The notes beneath the pieces are model-generated. The model made no database searches, was not told the origin of the DNA, and was given only the letters and a program-made list of their open reading frames with translations. A program made the translations under genes and the position numbers. Below are positions 53,689-61,020 of a DNA stretch of 64,000 nucleotides, piece by piece. Within the stretch, counting starts at the first letter, position 1. Each line of letters starts with the position of its first letter. Origin of the DNA: Clostridiales bacterium (GTDB taxonomy: Bacteria > Bacillota > Clostridia > Lachnospirales > Lachnospiraceae); NCBI GenBank assembly GCA_012839295.1, contig DUNO01000041.1, positions 1 through 64,000 on the forward strand, written 5' to 3'.

Positions 53689-54999
53689 ATGTTTACAAGT
53701 ATTGGAGTGTCAGCAGCATTATTAGTGATTGGGATTGTAGTTTTTGTATTGCTATGTTACAAAGGTGTGCATACAGGCATTGCAGCATTAATTGGTGCCT
53801 GTATTGTCGGCATAAGTACACCTGATGGTTTATTAAGCAGTATTTTTACCACTTTTGCAGGTGGAGTAGGAACCTTCGTAGTTCAAATGTTTTTTGTGTT
53901 TACTGCAGCAGGATTATTGGGATATGTTATGCAGGAAACAGGAGCAAGTGAGTCAATCGGTAAAAAAATGACGTCACTGCTGGGAGTGGACAGGGCACCG
54001 TATATTTTAGCCATTACTACGACGATCCTTTTAATTGCAGGGATAGGAACCTATGTGTTTATTGTGGTGGTGCTTTCCGTATCATTAATGTCAGCAGCAA
54101 ATTTACCGAGAAGAATTGGATTAATTTCCTGTATTGGTATTGCACCGGCAATTAGCTTTTGCTTACCATTGCCTAATGTGCCAAACTCATTACCGACAGC
54201 CTTCCTTAAAACCTCAACATTTTCAGCACCGGTATTAAGTATTTGCACCGGTATCGTAGGTATCGTCCTATTCTTTCTGTATTTACATTATACAGTGAAG
54301 AAGGCCAGGAAGAACGGGGAAGGATATGATGGTCCTGAGGTGGCTAAGGCAGAAGAGGCTAAGGACTTACCCCCGTTTTCAACCTCTATGGCAGCTATTC
54401 TTGTGGTAGTCATTCTGGCATTAGTATTCCAAAACGTCTTTAAAATTGAGCCTACCTGGTCAACTGCGCTGGCACAGTTCTCAGGAGCAGTGTTTGTAAT
54501 CCTTACGAACATAAAACGCTGTAAAAATATAGGCTTTGTAAAAATATTCTCGCAAGGCTCAACCGGAATGTGGCCGTTTTTATTATTAGCAGGCTGTGTC
54601 ATGGGATTTGGCCTTGTTACACAACAGACAGCATCCTTTGATTGGCTAATCCAGAAGATTTTCTCGGTTCAATTGAATCCGTACATAACAGCATGTATCT
54701 CGGTAGCCTTCGTTGCCGGACTATGTGCAGATGGTATTTCGGCCATGATGATGTGGCTGGGCATGTTTGGCGCGCAGTACGCAGCTATGCCGGATGTCAA
54801 TCCCCATGCCTTGCACCGGCTGCTCGTATGTACGACACAAACCTTTGACTCCTTGCCACATTCCCAGTCCACGGCGGTCTCGCTATCGATTTTCGGGTTG
54901 ACGCACAAGGAAGCTTATGGAGGTGTATTTGTTACAACAGTAATCATTCCCACCATATTTAGCTTATTTGCCCTTGCGGGTTGTATTATATTCTATTAA
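53689..54999 (+). CDS. GntP-family permease
   Basis: 436 residues, about 12 membrane helices. The sequence resembles the gluconate/organic-acid GntP family: GIAALIGACIVGISTPDGL, GTFVVQMFFVFTAAGLLGYVMQETGAS, FCLPLPNVPNSLPTAFL and the conserved THKEAYGGVFVTTVIIP end. It is probably an H+ symporter for a sugar acid or hydroxy-acid. ATG follows AGGAGG. It opens a cluster of five same-strand genes ending in a PucR/CdaR regulator, of the type that often controls sugar-acid use, which supports but does not prove the substrate. Confidence 0.82.
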   Translation: MFTSIGVSAALLVIGIVVFVLLCYKGVHTGIAALIGACIVGISTPDGLLSSIFTTFAGGVGTFVVQMFFVFTAAGLLGYVMQETGASESIGKKMTSLLGVDRAPYILAITTTILLIAGIGTYVFIVVVLSVSLMSAANLPRRIGLISCIGIAPAISFCLPLPNVPNSLPTAFLKTSTFSAPVLSICTGIVGIVLFFLYLHYTVKKARKNGEGYDGPEVAKAEEAKDLPPFSTSMAAILVVVILALVFQNVFKIEPTWSTALAQFSGAVFVILTNIKRCKNIGFVKIFSQGSTGMWPFLLLAGCVMGFGLVTQQTASFDWLIQKIFSVQLNPYITACISVAFVAGLCADGISAMMMWLGMFGAQYAAMPDVNPHALHRLLVCTTQTFDSLPHSQSTAVSLSIFGLTHKEAYGGVFVTTVIIPTIFSLFALAGCIIFY

Positions 55000-55036
55000 A
55001 ATCATTTTTTCGTAGGGAAAGGTCAGGACCTGTCGG

Positions 55037-56101
55037 ATGAAGCAAAAGCGTTCTCTGTTACCATTTTATATTATCATTATACCTGTTGCGGCACTTGCAG
55101 TGTTACTGAACTCGGGCATTTTACAGCAGCATGTAAAAGCAGTGTCAATTGGTGAGGATTATTATACTTGTGCAGCTTACAATTACTATTATTATAACCA
55201 GTATAATGATTTCATTGATGAAAATAGCGGGAAGCTGGAAGAATTGGGATTTGATATAAAGCTTTCTGAGGAAAAGCAGCAATATAATGATGAAATAACC
55301 TGGCAAGAATATTTCAGCACCTTAGCAGAGCAAAAAATGCTGGAGGTAACTGCGCTGAACCTATTGGCTGAGGAGAAGAATTATGCCTTTAAGCCGGAGG
55401 AGCTTAAGCTTAAGGATGAAAAGATGAGTATCATAAAGGCCAAAATGCTAGAAGAAGGCTTTGGCAGTCTGCATAATTATTTGATCTCTTATTACAACAA
55501 TGGAATGACGGAGGAAATATTTGAAGAACAGCTGATGAATGAAATAAAGGCGGATGCGTATAAAGCTGCTTTACGAGAGAAAGTTGAACTGACCCAACCT
55601 GAAATTGACGAATATATAAGGAACCACCCGGAGCTGCAGAGGATATGTGAAGTACGCATCATTGGACTATATCCTGCAAAGGACCGGTTTTCTGGGGACA
55701 CCCAAGACCAACAGTGGGAAGATTTATCAGAAAAAATGTCGAAGCTGATTCAAAGATATCTGGCGACGGATCATTCGGAGGAAGCCTTTGCAGACCTGGC
55801 TATCAGGTATAGCGACATGGAAGAAACAGCTGCCTGCGGTGGTCTGTACCAGGTTGACATGGCTTCAGAAGAAGCGGTTACCAGCTGGTGCTTTGAGGAA
55901 GGGCGGAAAAAGGGGGACATAGGGCAGGTAAAGACTTTGACGGGAGAGTATTTACTATATTTTCTGGATGGGGATGGAGCGATTGCCGGGGACAAGGCAG
56001 AAGGGATTTTAAGGGAAACAAAAGCGGATCTCCTGGCATCAGCTTTCATGGACCAATACCTGATAAAGAAAAATGGTTTTGGAATGAAGCTAAGTAGGTA
56101 A
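55037..56101 (+). CDS. Membrane-anchored SurA/PrsA-like peptidyl-prolyl isomerase domain protein
   Basis: 354 residues. An N-terminal membrane anchor (about residues 9-28) precedes a helical SurA_N-like region (about 60-190) and a parvulin-like domain (ICEVRIIGLYPAKDR, EEAFADLAIRYSDMEETAACGG, GDIGQVKTLTGEYLLYFL). Such proteins fold exported proteins. It lacks a lipobox, unlike PrsA. The ribosome site is weak (AGGTCAGGA, some distance away). Located 37 bases after the permease and 12 before the hydrolase-fold gene. Confidence 0.72.
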   Translation: MKQKRSLLPFYIIIIPVAALAVLLNSGILQQHVKAVSIGEDYYTCAAYNYYYYNQYNDFIDENSGKLEELGFDIKLSEEKQQYNDEITWQEYFSTLAEQKMLEVTALNLLAEEKNYAFKPEELKLKDEKMSIIKAKMLEEGFGSLHNYLISYYNNGMTEEIFEEQLMNEIKADAYKAALREKVELTQPEIDEYIRNHPELQRICEVRIIGLYPAKDRFSGDTQDQQWEDLSEKMSKLIQRYLATDHSEEAFADLAIRYSDMEETAACGGLYQVDMASEEAVTSWCFEEGRKKGDIGQVKTLTGEYLLYFLDGDGAIAGDKAEGILRETKADLLASAFMDQYLIKKNGFGMKLSR

Positions 56102-56113
56102 TGGAGGCTGGCG

Positions 56114-57085
56114 ATGAATAAGAAACAGAATCTGTACTTTTTAGGATTTATACTGATGGCCGTTGTAATGTTTCTCGGATTTTGGGGTGTGCGGATTTCC
56201 CAGGACTATTATAGTGCCTTCGTTACTGCTAGAGGTAACAAAAGTGAGGCTGTTGAACAGATTCAGGGATTCGGATATCCGAGTGATGAAATCCAGTATT
56301 TAAGGCCATGGCTGGAAAAGGTGGATTCCTTTCGTAACAGCAGCCTACAGGATACAATCGTTATAAAAGCATCCGACGGAGCAGGCTTAAGCGCTTATTA
56401 TTATGACATGGGGTCGGATACAACAGTTCTCGTATTACATAATTTTAATTCAGACGGCAATGGTGATTTTTACTTTGCGCCTTATTATGCCGAAAAAGGG
56501 TTCAATGTTTTATTTACGGAGTCCAGAGGATTTGGAAATAGTGGAGGAAGTTATATCGGATATGGATTTTTTGAGAAAAATGATTTAAAGGACTGGATCC
56601 AGTGTTTGATAGAGCGAAATGGCCAAAATCATAAGATTATAATTCACGGTGAAGGCATGGGAGCTGCTGCAGCAATTATGGCCTCCGGTGAGGGGCTAAG
56701 TGGGAATGTAAAGTTTATTGTGGCGGAAAGCGTATATGCCAGCCTGGATGGCCTGGCAAAATATCTACTGAAGGAATCCTTTGGACTGCCTCCATTTCCC
56801 GTAAAGAATATGATAGATGACAAAATGAAGAAAAATGCAGGCTACACCTGCAAGGATGTGAATGTGATTACCTATGCAAAGAAAGGATCCATACCGGCTC
56901 TTTTTATCAGCGGCAGTGCAGATACGGTTGTGCCCCAGGAAATGAGTGAACAGGTATATGATGCATATGCAGGTGAGAAGGAGTATCTTTTGGTAGAGGG
57001 TGCCGGGCATGGAGCCATAGTGCCCTACGGAGAAGAATTATGTACAGAGCTGATGGATCATTATATCCAATATTACCTGCAGTGA
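56114..57085 (+). CDS. Membrane-anchored alpha/beta-hydrolase fold protein lacking the nucleophile serine
   Basis: 323 residues. One N-terminal helix (about residues 8-27) then an alpha/beta hydrolase domain: VLVLHNFNSDGNGDF, VLFTESRGFGNSGGSYIGYG, IIIHGEGMGAAAAIM, ALFISGSADTVVPQEM (acid) and VEGAGHGAIVPYG (His). The nucleophile elbow GxSxG is here GEGMG: the Ser is Gly181 (codon GGC, 56654-56656), a single-base change from AGC. The acid and histidine are kept. It may be inactive, a binding protein, or a recent mutant. Confidence 0.8.
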   Translation: MNKKQNLYFLGFILMAVVMFLGFWGVRISQDYYSAFVTARGNKSEAVEQIQGFGYPSDEIQYLRPWLEKVDSFRNSSLQDTIVIKASDGAGLSAYYYDMGSDTTVLVLHNFNSDGNGDFYFAPYYAEKGFNVLFTESRGFGNSGGSYIGYGFFEKNDLKDWIQCLIERNGQNHKIIIHGEGMGAAAAIMASGEGLSGNVKFIVAESVYASLDGLAKYLLKESFGLPPFPVKNMIDDKMKKNAGYTCKDVNVITYAKKGSIPALFISGSADTVVPQEMSEQVYDAYAGEKEYLLVEGAGHGAIVPYGEELCTELMDHYIQYYLQ

Positions 57086-57173
57086 GGCGCCGCCATTTAA
57101 TCTGCGGTTGGAGGCAGGAGTCCTTTTGCCGGATATGACAAATAATCAAGATATTAACGGAGGAAGTGAGCAT

Positions 57174-58214
57174 ATGAAAGTAGCCGTGTATGAGGGTGTC
57201 AGGTCAATAAGATTTGAGGATAGGCCAAAACCGCAAGCCGGGGCTGGAGAAGTAGTGGTACAGGTAAAATACTGTGGAATTTGCGGAACGGATATTCATG
57301 CGTATATGCATGAGGGGATCTTATTTCCTGAAACTGTTCCCGGACATGAAACGGTTGGAATTATTGAAGAGATAGGCAGCGGCGTTGAAGGCTTTAACAT
57401 AGGGGACCGTGTTGCGGTAGGGGCTCCCGGATCTTGCCCGGAGCAATGCTATTATTGCAGGACGGGCAGGCCTAATTTATGTGTCAATGGCTTTGGGCGT
57501 ACTTTGGGAATCGGTCCCGGAACACAGGGAGCCTTTGCAGAGTATGTCCTGGCAAAATATCCGAACCGCCAGCTAGTCAGGATTCCTGATAATGTGCGGC
57601 TTGAGGATGCAGTTTTATTTGATATCTTTTCAACTGCTTACCATGGATATAGGAGATCCAATTTTAAGGCCGGAAATAATGTGATAGTCATAGGCGCCGG
57701 TGCCATTGGATTATCGGTGATACAAATATTAAAGCTGTCAGGTGCAAAAAACATTGTTGCCTTAGATAAATCCGAAAGCAAGAGGAGGCTTGCCATAGAA
57801 CACGGTGCCGACCTGGCGCTGGATCCGGGTGCTGAGCCAAAGCTAAAGGATAACATAAAAAAGCTGTTCAATGGCCTGGGCGCAGATATTGTATACGAGT
57901 GTGCCGGCAATCCTGCCACGGTTGGAATAGCAGTAGATTTATGCAGGGCGGGCGGTGAAGTGATTTTAATCGGAACCAATCCGGAACCGCTGGCGACGAT
58001 TAATGAGATCCAGATCGGATTATTTGAACTGGATTTAAAGGGCTCCTTTGCTTATGATGATAATGAATTAGGCACCGTATTGGATTTCATGTCAAAGGGT
58101 TTCATAAAAACCGATGGAATGGTTAATAAGATGCTTAAATTAGAAGAGGTAAAGACAGCATTAGAAGAATTGTCTGAAACAACGGAACCGGTTAGGTATG
58201 TAATAAGCTTTTAA
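57174..58214 (+). CDS. Zinc-dependent medium-chain dehydrogenase
   Basis: 346 residues. Catalytic zinc: CGICGTDIHAY (Cys) and PGHETVG (His-Glu). A structural-type cluster CPEQCYYCRTGRPNLC and NAD loop GAGAIGLSVIQILK follow, with acidic ALDKSES. The closest recognisable group is L-threonine/sorbitol/2-desacetyl-bacteriochlorophyllide-type dehydrogenases of unassigned specificity. ATG 57174 has GGAGGAAG upstream. It sits between the hydrolase-fold gene and a DUF8021-like gene, 32 bases before it. Confidence 0.85.
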   Translation: MKVAVYEGVRSIRFEDRPKPQAGAGEVVVQVKYCGICGTDIHAYMHEGILFPETVPGHETVGIIEEIGSGVEGFNIGDRVAVGAPGSCPEQCYYCRTGRPNLCVNGFGRTLGIGPGTQGAFAEYVLAKYPNRQLVRIPDNVRLEDAVLFDIFSTAYHGYRRSNFKAGNNVIVIGAGAIGLSVIQILKLSGAKNIVALDKSESKRRLAIEHGADLALDPGAEPKLKDNIKKLFNGLGADIVYECAGNPATVGIAVDLCRAGGEVILIGTNPEPLATINEIQIGLFELDLKGSFAYDDNELGTVLDFMSKGFIKTDGMVNKMLKLEEVKTALEELSETTEPVRYVISF

Positions 58215-58246
58215 CAGTAAACAAACTAATTTTGGAGGTTTTTTTA

Positions 58247-59161
58247 ATGAAAAAATATGTAGATATATTGTTTAAATCAATGATAGAGCATGATCCTTCC
58301 ATTCTGCCGTTGGCGGGCACCTATGCAGCGACAGAGAATTCACAGGCAGCTGCATTAGCAAATATGAATTGCTGGAGGACGGTAACAGGCCTTAATTGTA
58401 TTGGACAGCTTTATGCCGATCAGGTTGAAGGTCAGATTTTTGTTACGGCAAATCTTGACGAAAGTGGCAGCCCGACGATCTTTTTTGGAAGGCTAAAAAT
58501 TGAAAATGAGCTGATCTCAGAGCTGGAATTAAATATTATCCGCTCACGCGCTGATTCTGGATTTGTATACCTCCCGGATGAGATGGACAAATTGCCGCGT
58601 GGCTGGACCTCTGAGATACCGGAAGGTGGAAAAGCTACAAGGGCAGAGCTGCTGGAGCTGGGAAAGGCAATCTTTGATGAAAGCGGACCTGTTCAGTATG
58701 AGCCTTCTGAGGACTGTATTTTGATGGAGATTGGCGGCATTGTTTATGAAGACCCGGACTATTTACAGACGCTATCCAATTCGGGGGAGGAAGCGCAGGG
58801 ATCAAAGGAGCTGGTTACAATTCCGGGAGGCTTATGGCCCGGCAGGCCACAGGATCCGAATGCGCGTGTTATCCTTGTGGATGAAGAAAATGGTGTTGTG
58901 ATCAGTGTCGGTGTCGTCCAGGGCTATGTATGCCCCTATGTTGTTGAAAAAGAAAATGGTTCCTGCTTTGTTCCGGCTTGTATGATTGAAAAGCATAGGA
59001 AAACCCTTGATCCAGAGATGTTTACTGGTAAAAGTGTAATTAAGGAGATGCCGGCCTGTGCCTCTACGGTAGAGATGGTCAGGTTCCATTCCGGGAAAAT
59101 CCAGGGAATGCATCGTTATATTCATCTTCAGGGGCCCGGCGCCACATCCCCATGGTCATAA
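58247..59161 (+). CDS. DUF8021-like (NTF2/SnoaL-type) protein
   Basis: 304 residues, soluble. The N-terminal half matches the pattern of fungal and bacterial DUF8021 proteins: MIEHDPSILPLAGTYAATEN, MNCWRTVTGL, IENELISELELNIIRSRAD, in an NTF2-like fold. The C-terminal half repeats a similar pattern (NGVVISVGVVQGYVC, SVIKEMPACASTVEMVRFHS), i.e. two modules. The start is ATG 58247, eight bases after GGAGG. Enzyme function is not known; neighbours suggest a catabolic step. Terminator follows. Confidence 0.6.
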   Translation: MKKYVDILFKSMIEHDPSILPLAGTYAATENSQAAALANMNCWRTVTGLNCIGQLYADQVEGQIFVTANLDESGSPTIFFGRLKIENELISELELNIIRSRADSGFVYLPDEMDKLPRGWTSEIPEGGKATRAELLELGKAIFDESGPVQYEPSEDCILMEIGGIVYEDPDYLQTLSNSGEEAQGSKELVTIPGGLWPGRPQDPNARVILVDEENGVVISVGVVQGYVCPYVVEKENGSCFVPACMIEKHRKTLDPEMFTGKSVIKEMPACASTVEMVRFHSGKIQGMHRYIHLQGPGATSPWS

Positions 59162-59196
59162 GCAATTGATGAACGCAAGTTTTTTGTTTTAAATAT

Positions 59197-59240
59197 AGGC
59201 TGCTGCGTCCTTGGAGATATGGGGAGGCAGCAGCCTTGTT
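59197..59240 (+). terminator. Terminator of the permease-dehydrogenase cluster
   Basis: AGGCTGCTGC (59197-59206) pairs perfectly with GCAGCAGCCT (59227-59236), followed by TGTTC. Confidence 0.75.
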
Positions 59241-59288
59241 CATTTATGGTATGCATTCAGGGGGATGCAGTCAGCTTTCGCTGGCGTC

Positions 59289-59318
59289 TTGCTTGATTAT
59301 GTATATATATGTTATAAT
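59289..59318 (+). promoter_or_regulatory. Promoter of the PucR/CdaR regulator gene
   Basis: TTGCTT (59289-59294), 18 bases, TATAAT (59313-59318). Confidence 0.6.
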
Positions 59319-59377
59319 ATATATGTTTTTGGGTACAGTCAATTTTGCATTATTTAATAAAATGTATGGAGAAATCT

Positions 59378-60616
59378 ATGAATGATATCAAGAGCAAACA
59401 ATTTTCTTTGTTAAGTCAAATTTCAAAAGCGACTTCTCTGCAGCAAATAGTTGACCTGGCTTATGAAGCCCTAGGGAATCCATTTTTTATTAACGACCGT
59501 GCGCATGTTATCTTAGCCCATACCAAGGTGGTTTACATTGACGATCCTCATTGGCTGCATGATATAGCGACGGGAGGAAAAGTACGAAAGCCCATCCTCC
59601 ATCAGAAGCGTGAGATGGATTTTGTTTATTTAGGCTCTGTTAAGGATAGCAAGCCTGTTATTGTAACGGACTCAGACTTACCCTTTCCAAGAATCATTAA
59701 AGCCCTTGTTGTACGTGGAGTCCATGTAGGGAATTTGGTGATGACTACATATTTTAAGCCGATTCAGGAGAATGATATTGAAGTGATTGATATTATTTCT
59801 TCTTTTGTAGCGAATCATTTGAGAAATGAGCATTATTTCCTCTCGGATAATGAGCATGCAAAGGACAATTATTTTTTGCGTTTATTGAATGGTGAAAAAT
59901 CAACGCCGGAATCGCTTATGGAGCATGCTAAGCTGTTAAACTGGTCGAAAAAGCAAGAAAATTATGTTATTGCAATGTGCTCCCTGGACACGGAGCTTGA
60001 TGAAACCCAAAATTTAAAAATGGTATTAGACGACTTTAATAGCTTGCCAAACTGCCATTCCTTATTTTACCATGACCGTATCATTTGTATTTTAAGCTCT
60101 GATTATGAAATAAATACTTGGGAAACTGAGGTCGCGAACCTCCATGCCCTTATCATAAAATGGAACCTGGTTGCGGGAGTGAGCCAGGGCTTCCAAAGCT
60201 TACAGGAACTGCGGAAGCATTATCTGCAAGCGGATAAAATGATTGACATCTCCACTGTTCTTAAGAAGGGAATCAGATTCTATGTCTATGATGAATATGC
60301 AGTTTATCATTTGATGAGTATAGTGCCTTCAGGAACAAATCTAAAAGAGTTCTGCCATGAAAAAATTCTTGCATTAGAGGCATATGATATCGCACACAAC
60401 ACCGTATTAGTTCCGACCCTTCATGTTTATCTTGAAAATCTAAAAAGTGTAAATAAAACTGCTGAATTAATGTTCATCCACAGAAATACAGTAAGCTATC
60501 GAATAAATAAATGTATGGAGCTGATGAATACTCAGATGGAAGATGGGACAGAAATTTTCTCCTTTATCTTTTCACTAAGAATCATGGAGTATTATAATAA
60601 ATTAAATATAATTTAA
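59378..60616 (+). CDS. PucR/CdaR-family transcriptional regulator
   Basis: 412 residues. The N-terminal half has a GAF-like sensing region (FFINDRAHVILAHTKVVYID, KPVIVTDSDLPFPRIIKAL). The C-terminal ~70 residues carry the PucR helix-turn-helix: LLVPTLHVYLENLKSVNKTA, AELMFIHRNTVSYRINKCMEL. CdaR/PucR proteins control sugar-diacid or purine use. It is downstream of the GntP-type cluster with its own promoter, and may regulate it. ATG 59378 is favoured because GGAG is seven bases upstream; ATG 59366 and 59345 are also in frame. Confidence 0.83.
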   Translation: MNDIKSKQFSLLSQISKATSLQQIVDLAYEALGNPFFINDRAHVILAHTKVVYIDDPHWLHDIATGGKVRKPILHQKREMDFVYLGSVKDSKPVIVTDSDLPFPRIIKALVVRGVHVGNLVMTTYFKPIQENDIEVIDIISSFVANHLRNEHYFLSDNEHAKDNYFLRLLNGEKSTPESLMEHAKLLNWSKKQENYVIAMCSLDTELDETQNLKMVLDDFNSLPNCHSLFYHDRIICILSSDYEINTWETEVANLHALIIKWNLVAGVSQGFQSLQELRKHYLQADKMIDISTVLKKGIRFYVYDEYAVYHLMSIVPSGTNLKEFCHEKILALEAYDIAHNTVLVPTLHVYLENLKSVNKTAELMFIHRNTVSYRINKCMELMNTQMEDGTEIFSFIFSLRIMEYYNKLNII

Positions 60617-60723
60617 ATATTGGGGATCGTAGGGTTTATTCAGCTATAGTTCTGACATCGAAGGGTTTTCTGAGGGGAAAGGCTTATAGTATAGAATGAT
60701 TTCAAAATAATTCCGCTGTCATT

Positions 60724-60746
60724 ATGCCTTTTTGTGGGCATTTTTT
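60724..60746 (+). terminator. Terminator after the PucR-type gene
   Basis: ATGCC (60724-60728) and GGCAT (60737-60741) with a following T6. Confidence 0.6.
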
Positions 60747-60800
60747 ATTTTAGTAAAGATAATCATACCTCTGTGCAGAATTTGGATTTCTTAATTAAAG

Positions 60801-60836
60801 AAAGAACAGTATGGAAAATGTACCCTGTTCTTTTTT
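60801..60836 (+). terminator. Second terminator, before the nadE promoter
   Basis: AAAGAACAG (60801-60809) pairs with CTGTTCTTT (60825-60833) followed by TTT. It isolates nadE from upstream transcription. Confidence 0.7.
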
Positions 60837-60838
60837 AC

Positions 60839-60867
60839 TTGTCTTTTATTCTACAAATATCTATAAT
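60839..60867 (+). promoter_or_regulatory. nadE promoter
   Basis: TTGTCT (60839-60844), 17 bases, TATAAT (60862-60867). The start of transcription would be near 60874, ten bases before the first repeat. Confidence 0.7.
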
Positions 60868-60883
60868 GTAAATATATACTTTA

Positions 60884-61013
60884 GGAGGCAAGTCTTCCTA
60901 AAAGCAGGAGGAGAAACCTCCAAAAATTATTGGAGGCAAAGCCTCCTAAAATAACAGGAGGCCAAAGCCTCCTAAAATAACAGGAGGCCAAAGCCTCCTA
61001 AAATAACAGGAGG
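60884..61013 (+). repeat. Tandem SD/anti-SD hairpin array in the nadE leader
   Basis: Six units with a 23-26 base period: 60884-60906, 60907-60931, 60932-60956, 60957-60982, 60983-61008 and a partial unit from 61009. Each opens with GGAGG(C) and five carry a complementary CCTCC/GCCTCC after a 3-4 base loop, joined by TAAAATAACA-type spacers. Similarity rises toward the gene: units 4 and 5 are identical. The GGAGG of the last unit (61009-61013) is the ribosome site of nadE. Confidence 0.9.
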
Positions 61014-61020
61014 CTTGGAA

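Noticed and set aside
60884-61013. The repeat array upstream of nadE as a CRISPR array
   Set aside because: The units are 23-26 bases, directly adjacent, without unique spacers, and no cas genes are present; it is a tandem hairpin leader.
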